A stretch of DNA of 7,304 nucleotides from Lachnospiraceae bacterium (GCA_900770225.1 CAAGJU010000262.1:1-7304), one strand, 5' to 3'; positions 1 to 6,498 are shown, counted from the stretch's first letter. Translations and numbers: made by a program. Notes: a model not told the origin generated them from the letters alone.

Positions 1-96
1 TACAAATATTTCAAAGAAGTCAACGAGACACCCGTTGTCTACCATTGGAAGTACAAGATGGAAGATTTTGAGCCGTCAGTTGGTGTAGCTAATTAA
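1..96 (+). CDS. C-terminal fragment of an unidentified protein
   Basis: Frame 1 is open from the first base to a TAA at 94-96 and gives 31 residues, beginning YKYFKEVNETP and ending PSVGVAN. The 5' part lies outside the window. I do not recognise the family. The segment is rich in aromatic and charged residues (Y, W, K, E) and has no membrane stretch. Its codons (AAA, TAT, TTT, AAT) are more AT-rich than those of the next gene, so a transferred or insertion-sequence gene is possible, but 31 codons are too few to decide. The fragment could also be a chance open frame, although it runs intact into the edge and a plausible promoter follows it. Confidence 0.4.
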   Translation, partial: YKYFKEVNETPVVYHWKYKMEDFEPSVGVAN

Positions 97-112
97 TTTA
101 CGATCTACTAGT

Positions 113-152
113 GTGACAGTGGCTGGTAAAGAGTGAATAGTAACTGTATAAT
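113..152 (+). promoter_or_regulatory. candidate promoter of the GTPase-nuclease gene
   Basis: A perfect TATAAT lies at 147-152, about 58 bases before the start at 210. A good -35 at the right distance is missing: TGGTAA (124-129, 17-bp spacing) matches TTGACA at only 3 of 6 bases, and GTGACA (113-118, 5 of 6) is 28 bp away. The leader also holds a direct repeat TGATGATC (152-159 and 165-172) and a small stem AAACAG/CTGTTT (175-180 with 186-191). No T-run follows the stem, so it is not a terminator. Confidence 0.3.
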
Positions 153-209
153 GATGATCGTGAGTGATGATCTGAAACAGAACAACTGTTTGAACAACAG
201 GACGGCATA

Positions 210-2912
210 ATGGGAAAACATCTGGTTATTGGAATACTGGCGCATGTGGACGCGGGAAAAACAACGCTTTCGGAGAGTATGCTGTATGTATCGGGGGCAA
301 TCCGGAAGCAGGGACGTGTGGATCACGGCGATTCCTTTCTGGATACGGACCACATGGAGCAGGAGCGCGGCATCACGATCTTTGCGGGACAGGCACAGCT
401 GACATACGGCGACATGCGTCTGACGCTTCTCGATACGCCCGGCCATGTAGATTTTTCTCCGGAGATGGAGAGAACGCTGATGGTGCTCGATGCGGCTGTC
501 CTCGTGATCAGCGCACCGGATGGCGTAACCGGTCAGGTGAGGACGCTCTGGAAACTGCTGAATTATTATGAGATTCCTGTTTTTCTGTTCGTCAACAAGA
601 TGGATCAGGATGGTATGGATCCTGAACTGATCATGCAGGAGCTGAAGCGTGAGCTCGGCAGTGCCTGCGTGCGTTTTCAGGGACCGCAGATCACGCCAGA
701 AAATGAAGAGGATATTGCCGTCTGCGATGACGGACTTCTTGAACGCGTGCTGGGAGGAAAGTCGGTAACAGATGAGGACGTCTGCCGGCTGGTCGCTGGA
801 CGGCGTCTGTTTCCTGTGTGCTTCGGTTCTGCCTTGCATAACGAGGGCGTCAGGGAACTTCTTGAGGTGATCGGACGATATTCTGCGGATCCGCAGTGGC
901 CGCAGGAACTGTCTGCACGTGTTTTCCGTATTACACACGATGACAAAGGCAACCGGCTGACCTGGATAAAGATCACGGGAGGAACGCTTCATGTCAAAGA
1001 CGTCCTTCCCGGTGGATCGGAGCTCCGCAAGGTCGACCAGATCCGTGTGTATGCGGGCAGGACATTCACAGTTGTACAGCAGGCAGAAGCCGGTACGGTC
1101 TGTGCGGTACTCGGGCTTTCGGATACCCATGCGGGCGAGATCATAGGAAACGGCGGCGATGAAAATGGTGAGTCGCCGATTCTTCAGCCTGTTTTTACAA
1201 AAAATATACTGATGGAACCGGATGAGGACAGATCACGTGTGCTGCGCTGTCTGCAAATGCTGGAGGAGGAAGATCCGATGCTCCATGTGCGTTCGGATCC
1301 GAAGACCGGGGATCTGACCGTCCAGATTATGGGTGATGTGCAGACGGAGATCCTTCAGAGAGAGGCAGAGGAGAGGTACGGCATAAAAATCGGATTCGGT
1401 CCGGCTTCTCTGGTCTATAAGGAGACAATCGCTGCGCCTGTCGAGGGCGTGGGCCATTATGAGCCTCTCCGCCACTATGCGGAGGTGCATCTGCTCCTTG
1501 AGCCGGCGAGCCGGGGCACGGGACTTACATTTTCTTCCGTGCTGAGTACGGATGCGCTGGCCATAAACTGGCAGAAGATGATCCTGTCGGTGCTCGAAAG
1601 TGCTGATCTTTGCGGTGTCCTCACGGGTGCCGGCGTCACGGATCTGCACGTGACGCTGATCGGTGGCAGAGCGAGCGAAAAACATACGGAGGGCGGTGAT
1701 TTCAGGCAGGCAACACTCAGGGCGTTCCGCCAGGGACTGATGATGGCGGAGAGCATCCTGCTGGAGCCCTGCTATGATCTTACGGCTGTAATCCCGTCGG
1801 AAAACAGCGGGCGCTTTCTCACGGACATCCGACGGATGGACGGGACTGCTGAGGTGACGGCCTCCGACGGCAGGACAGACGAAATTTCGGGCCGCATACC
1901 CGCCGCTTCCCTCGGCGATTATGCGGCTGATGTGCGTGCCTACACCCATGGAGCAGGTTCCGTGTTCGTATCACCGGGCGGTTATGAGCCGTGCCGGAAT
2001 CCGGAGGATATCATTCTTGCCTCCGGTTATGATCCGGAGACCGATCTTGAAAATACACCGGATTCCGTTTTCTGCTCTCATGGCGCAGGCATGGTTATTC
2101 CCTGGGATCACGTACGCGAATACATGCATGTGGATACGGGATTCCGCTTTCCGTCCGCTGCATCTGCTCTGGAGGGCAATATATCAGAGGCCGAAGCAGT
2201 GTCGGATGGATACGGAGATCAGACACGGGGACTGACGCCCGGCGAAATTCAGAGCAGAAAAAAGAGCACCGGCAGTGATGACTGGCATGCGGAGGAACGA
2301 AGAAGGGCGGCCGGTGAGGAAGAACTGAAGCGCATCTTTGAACAGACCTATGGTGAGGGATCATGGACGACGCCGCTGCACAATGAACAGAATGAAAAAA
2401 ATGCACTGGCAGGGATCCGGTCAGGCAGTCGGTCAGGCAGTGAAAAGAAACCACATATCCCCGGCAGGAAGAAAACAGGAAAGGACGATTACCTTCTGGT
2501 TGACGGGTACAACATTATTTTTGCCTGGGAGGAGCTCCGGGAGCTCGCTTCCCGCAATCTGGATGCGGCGAGAGACAGACTGATCGAGGTGCTCGAGGGC
2601 TTTCAGGGCACCCGGAGCGGATATCTCATCCTCGTCTTTGATGCTTATAAGGTTCGCGGCGGCCAGCGGGAAGTTTACCACAGAGCCAATATGGACATTG
2701 TGTATACGAAAGAGGCGGAGACAGCAGACACTTACATCATGAAGACGGCACATAACCTGAAAGACAAGGGCAATGTCACGGTGGCCACTTCGGATGGCAT
2801 CATTCAGATGATCATCTTCGGTGCCGGTGCGCGGCGTATGTCGGCGCGGGAGCTTGAGGATGAAGTCATACAGTCGGCGGAGGATCTCCGCAGCCGGTAC
2901 AACCTGTCGTGA
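210..2912 (+). CDS. TetM/EF-G-like GTPase fused to a Rae1/YacP-like NYN nuclease domain
   Basis: This 900-residue fusion has a full set of translational-GTPase motifs: P-loop AHVDAGKT (11-18), switch I ending RGITI (53-57), DTPGH (75-79), NKMD (129-132) and GSAL (206-209). Domain II (about 233-320), III (about 327-400), IV (about 402-516) and V (about 517-641) follow, so the first 641 residues match a whole TetM (639). A basic linker (642-757) contains a helical segment near 692-715 and the repeat RSGSRSGS (737-744). Residues 758-900 are a NYN/PIN-like domain with VDGYN (764-768), FDA (810-812), ETAD (837-840), VATSD (858-862) and SARELEDEV. The acidic residues D765, D811, D840 and D862 are in place. 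Rae1 (B. subtilis YacP) cuts mRNA in the ribosomal A site, so the fusion probably acts on ribosomes. It is probably not a tetracycline-resistance determinant, because the TetM domain IV loop is replaced. The start has a modest AGGA (199-202) 7 bases upstream. No clear terminator follows. Confidence 0.9.
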   Translation: MGKHLVIGILAHVDAGKTTLSESMLYVSGAIRKQGRVDHGDSFLDTDHMEQERGITIFAGQAQLTYGDMRLTLLDTPGHVDFSPEMERTLMVLDAAVLVISAPDGVTGQVRTLWKLLNYYEIPVFLFVNKMDQDGMDPELIMQELKRELGSACVRFQGPQITPENEEDIAVCDDGLLERVLGGKSVTDEDVCRLVAGRRLFPVCFGSALHNEGVRELLEVIGRYSADPQWPQELSARVFRITHDDKGNRLTWIKITGGTLHVKDVLPGGSELRKVDQIRVYAGRTFTVVQQAEAGTVCAVLGLSDTHAGEIIGNGGDENGESPILQPVFTKNILMEPDEDRSRVLRCLQMLEEEDPMLHVRSDPKTGDLTVQIMGDVQTEILQREAEERYGIKIGFGPASLVYKETIAAPVEGVGHYEPLRHYAEVHLLLEPASRGTGLTFSSVLSTDALAINWQKMILSVLESADLCGVLTGAGVTDLHVTLIGGRASEKHTEGGDFRQATLRAFRQGLMMAESILLEPCYDLTAVIPSENSGRFLTDIRRMDGTAEVTASDGRTDEISGRIPAASLGDYAADVRAYTHGAGSVFVSPGGYEPCRNPEDIILASGYDPETDLENTPDSVFCSHGAGMVIPWDHVREYMHVDTGFRFPSAASALEGNISEAEAVSDGYGDQTRGLTPGEIQSRKKSTGSDDWHAEERRRAAGEEELKRIFEQTYGEGSWTTPLHNEQNEKNALAGIRSGSRSGSEKKPHIPGRKKTGKDDYLLVDGYNIIFAWEELRELASRNLDAARDRLIEVLEGFQGTRSGYLILVFDAYKVRGGQREVYHRANMDIVYTKEAETADTYIMKTAHNLKDKGNVTVATSDGIIQMIIFGAGARRMSARELEDEVIQSAEDLRSRYNLS
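2418..2441 (+). repeat. perfect 12-bp tandem duplication inside the linker
   Basis: CGGTCAGGCAGT occurs twice head to tail (2418-2429 and 2430-2441) without mismatch and in frame. It encodes Arg-Ser-Gly-Ser twice in the disordered linker just before the nuclease domain. Identical codons in both copies suggest a recent slippage event. Confidence 0.9.
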
Positions 2913-2978
2913 GGTCTGCGTCGAGGGTGGAGGCATCTGTATTTTATATATCCTGTTGAGTGAAACCATGCGTATACC

Positions 2979-3007
2979 TTGTTGACAATAAAAACAGGTG
3001 TTATAAT
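2979..3007 (+). promoter_or_regulatory. sigma-A-type promoter of the flavodiiron gene, extended -10
   Basis: TATAAT (3002-3007) is preceded by TG at 2999-3000, giving an extended -10. Two overlapping -35 readings exist: TTGTTG (2979-2984) at the ideal 17 bp, or the perfect TTGACA (2982-2987) at only 14 bp. The start of transcription would be near 3013-3015, leaving a leader of about 100 bases. Confidence 0.7.
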
Positions 3008-3014
3008 GGCGAAG

Positions 3015-3045
3015 TCGGGAAACAGAAATGCTTTTCTGTACCCGA
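3015..3045 (+). promoter_or_regulatory. hairpin at the 5' end of the flavodiiron mRNA
   Basis: TCGGG (3015-3019) pairs with CCCGA (3041-3045). Inside it, ACAGAAA (3022-3028) pairs with TTTCTGT (3033-3039) around a TGCT loop. The 12 base pairs are interrupted only by unpaired A residues. The hairpin begins almost at the predicted transcription start and has no T-run, so a 5' stabilising stem is more likely than a terminator. A second small stem, AGTCG/CGACT with a GCGA tetraloop, lies at 3063-3076. No known riboswitch class was recognised. Confidence 0.5.
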
Positions 3046-3113
3046 TATCAGACAGTTACCAGAGTCGGCGACGACTGATCATATGTTGACAGGTTCCTAC
3101 GGGAGGGGCAGAA

Positions 3114-4313
3114 ATGTACAATATAAAGCAGATTACCGATGACCTTTACTGGGTTGGAGGAAATGACAGAAGACTGGCACTTTTCGAAAATGTCTATCCG
3201 ATACCCAACGGTATTTCCTATAACAGCTACGTGCTTCTTGATGAGAAGACGGTACTTCTCGACACAGCTGACAGCGCGATCACAGAGCTTTTCGTCGAGA
3301 ATGTGAAGGCCGCGCTGAACGGGAGAAAACTGGATTATATCATTATCAATCATATGGAGCCTGATCACAGCGCATCCCTTCAACGGATCGCCGGACTTTA
3401 TCCGGAAGCAAGAATTGTGACCAGCGCCAAGGCGAAGACCATGATCCAGCAGTATTTCGATTTCGACATGAGCCGGGTGGACACGGTCGCTGAAGGAGAT
3501 ACACTGAACACGGGACGTCACACACTGACGTTCGTCGCCGCACCTATGGTTCACTGGCCGGAAGTGCTCTTTACCTTTGATACGACAGACGGCACGCTGT
3601 TTTCCGCGGATGCTTTCGGTACCTTCGGTGCGCTGGGCGGCAATATTTTTGCCGATGAGGTCAATTTCGAGACGGAATGGCTGCCGGAGGCGAGAAGATA
3701 TTATACGAACATCGTAGGCAAATACGGACCGCAGGTGCAGAAAGCGCTGGCGAAGGCAGGCGGACTGGATATCCGGCGGATCTGCCCGCTGCACGGACCG
3801 GTGTGGAGAGAAAATATCGGCTGGTTCATTGACAAGTATGCGCACTGGGCAGCTTATCAGCCGGAAGATAAAGCAGTCGTTGTTTTCGTCGGATCTGTAT
3901 ACGGTCATACGGAGAACGCGGCAGAGGTGCTGGCTTCGGCTATTGCCGATGAGGGCGTTCGTGATGTACGGGTCTATGATGTATCCGTAACAGACGCATC
4001 ATACCTGGTGGCCGAGGCGTTCCGCGCCAGCCATCTGGTTTTTGCCTCTGCAACGTATAATAATGAAATCTTCACGAAAATGGAGCAGTTCCTGATCGAA
4101 CTGAAGGAGCATGCCTTCCGTGGCCGTACCGCAGCCGTTATTGAAAACGGCACCTGGGCACCGCAGGCAGGCAAAAAAATCTGCGCCATGCTCGGAGAGA
4201 TGAAGGATATGACAATTCTTGAACCGCAGGTGACGATCCGTTCCGCGGCAAAGGAATCGCAGAGAGAGAGCCTGGTGGAACTGGCAAAAGCTGTTGCTGC
4301 GTCTGTCAAATGA
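3114..4313 (+). CDS. class A flavodiiron protein (FprA family), O2/NO reductase
   Basis: The 399-residue protein has the two expected domains. The metallo-beta-lactamase-like half carries every di-iron ligand: H80, E82, D84 and H85 in HMEPDH, then H147, D166 in SADAFG, and H227 in PLHGP. The flavodoxin half begins near residue 250 and holds the FMN phosphate loop SVYGHTEN (261-268). It has no C-terminal rubredoxin or flavin-reductase extension and is the usual class A length. In anaerobes these cytoplasmic enzymes reduce O2 to water or NO to N2O, taking electrons from rubredoxin or a similar donor; sequence alone does not tell which substrate this one prefers. A strong ribosome site (GGGAGGGG, 3101-3108) lies 5 bases before the ATG. 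It has its own promoter at 2979-3007 and is followed by a TetR-type regulator 110 bases downstream. Confidence 0.95.
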   Translation: MYNIKQITDDLYWVGGNDRRLALFENVYPIPNGISYNSYVLLDEKTVLLDTADSAITELFVENVKAALNGRKLDYIIINHMEPDHSASLQRIAGLYPEARIVTSAKAKTMIQQYFDFDMSRVDTVAEGDTLNTGRHTLTFVAAPMVHWPEVLFTFDTTDGTLFSADAFGTFGALGGNIFADEVNFETEWLPEARRYYTNIVGKYGPQVQKALAKAGGLDIRRICPLHGPVWRENIGWFIDKYAHWAAYQPEDKAVVVFVGSVYGHTENAAEVLASAIADEGVRDVRVYDVSVTDASYLVAEAFRASHLVFASATYNNEIFTKMEQFLIELKEHAFRGRTAAVIENGTWAPQAGKKICAMLGEMKDMTILEPQVTIRSAAKESQRESLVELAKAVAASVK

Positions 4314-4323
4314 CATCGAATAC

Positions 4324-4362
4324 CTGCGGATTGCGGGAGTACATGAACAGAGCAGTCCGCAG
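4324..4362 (+). repeat. 11-bp inverted repeat between the flavodiiron and TetR genes
   Basis: CTGCGGATTGC (4324-4334) pairs with GCAGTCCGCAG (4352-4362) across a 17-base loop, with one G-U pair. It lies just past the flavodiiron stop. No T-run follows, so a standard intrinsic terminator is unlikely. It could be an mRNA-processing or 3'-protecting stem, or an operator for the adjacent TetR regulator. Confidence 0.55.
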
Positions 4363-4423
4363 CTGCAGCATGTGCGTTACTTCATGATGGACAGATAAGC
4401 CGGAAGAGCCGGTATGGTGATTT

Positions 4424-4984
4424 ATGGCAGATGCGAACGTAACGAAGGAAGCGCTTGCGGATTCACTGAAAAAGCTGATGAAGGAGAAGCCGTTCGAGAA
4501 GATCAGCGTCATTGATATCTGCGAAGGATGCGGGATGAACCGCAAGAGCTTCTATTATCATTTCAAGGACAAATATGATCTGGTCAACTGGATCTTTTAT
4601 ACGGATTTTATCCTCACGGTGAGCGGCCAGCATTTTAACAGCGGCTGGGAGCTCCTTGCGGCGACGGTGGAGATGTTCAGCAGAGACCGGTCGTTTTATA
4701 AGTGCGCGCTTGAAATTGAGGGACAGAATTCCTTCCGCGACTATTTTTTCGAGTGCACACTGCCGATCTTTGAACTCTTTATGCCGAAGAGCGAGGGCGA
4801 GACAGAAGAGGAGCGGATGATCAGCATCCGCTATCTGAGTGCGGCTTTTCTTACGATCCTCTATGAATGGCTCGAGGAAGGAAAAAAACAGACGTCTGAG
4901 GAATTCATTGAATCCCTCAGACATCTGGTGCAGAAGCTTGCACAGACCAACAGCCTGTGGCTTTCAGGTGAAAAAAACAGATGA
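4424..4984 (+). CDS. TetR/AcrR-family transcriptional regulator (DhaS-like)
   Basis: The 186-residue protein has an N-terminal TetR helix-turn-helix at about residues 27-48, with ISVIDICEGCGMNRKSFYYHF being the usual recognition region followed by DKYDLV. The rest is all-helical, with a late segment YLSAAFLTILYEWLEEGK typical of the short TetR C-terminal domain found in DhaS-like regulators of Firmicutes. The effector and target genes cannot be told from sequence. The ribosome site is weak (GGTG at 4416-4419; GGAAGAG at 4402-4408 is rather far). No clear promoter was seen in the 110-base gap, so it may be co-transcribed with the flavodiiron gene. A strong terminator follows at 5027-5055. DhaS itself activates dihydroxyacetone kinase genes, but none are visible here, so that symbol is not assigned. 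Confidence 0.88.
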   Translation: MADANVTKEALADSLKKLMKEKPFEKISVIDICEGCGMNRKSFYYHFKDKYDLVNWIFYTDFILTVSGQHFNSGWELLAATVEMFSRDRSFYKCALEIEGQNSFRDYFFECTLPIFELFMPKSEGETEEERMISIRYLSAAFLTILYEWLEEGKKQTSEEFIESLRHLVQKLAQTNSLWLSGEKNR

Positions 4985-5026
4985 AAGACGACAGACATGC
5001 GCTTATTGGTCTGACAGAATATTTCA

Positions 5027-5055
5027 GGCAGCTGACGGAAGTCGGCTGCCTTTTT
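5027..5055 (+). terminator. intrinsic terminator after the TetR gene
   Basis: GGCAGCTGAC (5027-5036) pairs with GTCGGCTGCC (5041-5050) over ten positions, with one G-U pair and a GGAA tetraloop, followed directly by five T (5051-5055). On the opposite strand there is no T-run after the stem, so it should work mainly for + strand transcripts, although it also lies just beyond the stop of the converging gene. Confidence 0.92.
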
Positions 5056-5066
5056 CGATCATGTGT

Positions 5067-6113
5067 TTATTTGCCTGGCTTTGGCAGTGCTATCTCAAAC
5101 AGCTGGCGCAGGGAGACCGTATGGCGGAAATCGGTAATGACACCGTTGTTTGTGCGGATGTCTCCGTTTTCCAGAAGCTCCAGGTAAAGGCCTTCCTCAT
5201 CCTCGGAAACGGTCTTGTATACCTGCATGCTGTCACTGACGGCATCGAAAAGTACGATCGGGTACTCGGGATGCATCCTCTCATTCCGGCAGAATTTGGC
5301 GACACGGCGGCAGTTGCGCGGGCTGCACGTGTCATCGCTGATCAGAAGGGCAAAGGCAGGGGACAGACTGGCAAGTGACGCTACCTTGCTGCCGCTGATC
5401 CAGTCGGCGGCATCCTCATTGCTGTAGAAAGCGTAAACGCTGTACAGGGATTTCTGTTTCTTCATGGCTGACACATTGTGCTCGGTCGTTGCCACATCGA
5501 TCGGAAAGAGAAACATGGTATTGGTGCACTGCCGGATGGCGGCAAGATCACATTCCCTGAGCAGATAATCCGGCATGACCAGCATGAATGCACAGTCGTG
5601 GAAGGAAGAGATCACATCGCAGAGCTCCCGAAGACAGGAACAGTTTCCTGAAATGCGGATCGTATAAATATAGATACCCATCGTCTGACCCTGTACAATG
5701 CAGTTATTGATCTCATCGACGGTAATCGTTTCAGGAATCTGGGGATCGATCCGGATGTTCAGGCACCAGGGAATGTGGTAATTGACGGTTGCTTCAATAT
5801 CACGAATCTTTTTTCCGCCGAAGGTGAGACCGCAGTAGCCGAAATTGATGCCGAAATCCTTGATGTTCTGACGGGAAGTATTGCGCAGCGTGTTCTCGAT
5901 CGTAGTATAATAAGGACTCTCATCGTTACGCAGCAGGTCCTGAACCATACCGAGGATTTCATCGAGAAAGCGGCCTTTGTTGAACATGCGGGCCATATCG
6001 GTCAGTTTTCGAAGACTTCTTTTCGGGTCTTCCTCGATCTCCCGGATGCCGCGGTCAACGGTAGAATCGATAATGGCCTTTGTTATCGGATTGGGATGTT
6101 CTGAAGAATTCAT
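5067..6113 (-). CDS. degenerate radical-SAM-like protein lacking the iron-sulfur motif
   Basis: This intact 348-residue cytoplasmic protein resembles, from memory, a family of uncharacterised Firmicutes radical-SAM proteins of about 450 residues. Shared landmarks are a helical N-terminus with EEDPKRSLRKL (27-37), then IPW (114-116), IDP (122-124), TVDEINNCIVQGQTMGIYIY (131-150), SSFHDCAFML (169-178) and, near the C-terminus, ENGDI followed by a Ser/Leu-rich tail. In the active family, the CxxxCxxC cluster loop sits between the DP and the ThrxxGlu helix; here only QIPETI (125-130) fills that gap. The SAM-contacting GGEP is SGNC (155-158), and the C-terminal cluster cysteines are also absent. 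It is therefore probably a pseudo-enzyme with a binding or regulatory role. The start has GGAAGGAAA (complement of 6123-6131) about 10 bases upstream. The family call rests on remembered alignment and could be wrong; the frame itself is secure. Confidence 0.7.
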   Translation of the reverse strand: MNSSEHPNPITKAIIDSTVDRGIREIEEDPKRSLRKLTDMARMFNKGRFLDEILGMVQDLLRNDESPYYTTIENTLRNTSRQNIKDFGINFGYCGLTFGGKKIRDIEATVNYHIPWCLNIRIDPQIPETITVDEINNCIVQGQTMGIYIYTIRISGNCSCLRELCDVISSFHDCAFMLVMPDYLLRECDLAAIRQCTNTMFLFPIDVATTEHNVSAMKKQKSLYSVYAFYSNEDAADWISGSKVASLASLSPAFALLISDDTCSPRNCRRVAKFCRNERMHPEYPIVLFDAVSDSMQVYKTVSEDEEGLYLELLENGDIRTNNGVITDFRHTVSLRQLFEIALPKPGK

Positions 6114-6139
6114 TGACGTGTATTTCCTTCCATATATAC

Positions 6140-6168
6140 TCTATACGTGCACTTTCAACGACAGTCAA
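6140..6168 (-). promoter_or_regulatory. promoter of the radical-SAM-like gene
   Basis: On the - strand, TTGACT (complement of 6163-6168) is followed after exactly 17 bp by TATAGA (complement of 6140-6145). Transcription would start near 6133, giving a leader of only about 20 bases that holds the ribosome site. The -35 overlaps one copy of the heptamer ACAGTCA (6161-6167). Confidence 0.6.
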
Positions 6169-6231
6169 AATATTCTGTGCACTCAGCCGGAGACATTAAA
6201 CAGTCACCGTTCACGCCTTGCCAGCTGCTGT

Positions 6232-6297
6232 CACACATGGAGACTCCCAGCCTGAACACGCTCTTGCCTGTCCCCGGCCAGGGAGTCTCCATGTGTG
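6232..6297. repeat. perfect 17-bp inverted repeat, copy 1 of a dispersed palindromic element
   Basis: CACACATGGAGACTCCC (6232-6248) is exactly complementary to 6281-6297, across a 32-base loop. Weaker pairing continues outside (GCCA at 6220-6223 with TGGC at 6301-6304). The right arm and its flank, read on the - strand (6308 down to 6281), match 7241-7268 at 26 of 28 positions. The stem is not followed by a T-run. Dispersed hairpins of this size are typical of REP-like elements or small non-autonomous mobile elements. Confidence 0.85.
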
Positions 6298-6402
6298 CCG
6301 TGGCTCTGACAGTGTCCTGACTGTAGCATTTAACAGTCATTATAAAGCGATTGATCCGGAAGTCATAGGGACAGATTTCCGTGTCTGCCTGAAAATTTCC
6401 GC

Positions 6403-6431
6403 TTGCGCGGGATAGAGCAATATGCTAATAT
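6403..6431 (+). promoter_or_regulatory. candidate rpsF promoter with extended -10
   Basis: TGCTAATAT (6423-6431) forms an extended -10, and TTGCGC (6403-6408) stands 17 bp upstream of the TAATAT hexamer. The -35 matches at only 3 of 6 positions. The predicted start near 6438 gives an 84-base leader that contains both hairpins at 6444-6498. Confidence 0.4.
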
Positions 6432-6443
6432 ATTTCATCGTGA

Positions 6444-6498
6444 GGTTTGAAAAAACCCATGTTCCTTGCTTTCCCAAAGACCAAGGGAAGGCCAGCAA
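6444..6498 (+). promoter_or_regulatory. rpsF leader hairpins, possible S6:S18 autoregulatory site
   Basis: GGTTT (6444-6448) and AAACC (6453-6457) close a GAAA tetraloop. Next, TTGCT-TTCCC (6466-6475) pairs with GGGAA (6485-6489) and AGCAA (6494-6498), leaving GGCC (6490-6493) bulged on the 3' side. In several bacteria the S6:S18 complex represses its own mRNA by binding a stem with a 3'-side internal loop carrying CCG. The bulged stem has the right place and general shape, but the exact CCG is not seen, so the link is tentative. Confidence 0.35.

Noticed and set aside
108..1130. 340-codon open frame on the - strand
   Set aside because: It is antisense to the GTPase gene, has no recognisable domain or ribosome site, and is rich in His and Arg as expected of a shadow frame.
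210..2130. Acquired tetracycline-resistance gene of the tet(M) group
   Set aside because: The loop needed for drug release is replaced, the protein is a fusion of 900 residues, and there are no mobile-element genes or tet leader around it.
3086..3091. Second TTGACA close to the flavodiiron start
   Set aside because: No -10 element could fit before the start codon at 3114.
3048..3908. 286-codon open frame on the - strand
   Set aside because: It lies opposite the flavodiiron gene, whose catalytic residues are all conserved; the antisense product shows no domain.
4981..5187. 68-codon frame overlapping the TetR stop as ATGA
   Set aside because: The overlap looks like translational coupling, but the frame runs through the intrinsic terminator and into the opposite-strand gene, and the product is unlike any family I know.
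6155..6340. 61-codon frame on the - strand in the intergenic region
   Set aside because: Much of it is the palindromic repeat, and it runs past the promoter of the next gene; no ribosome site was seen.
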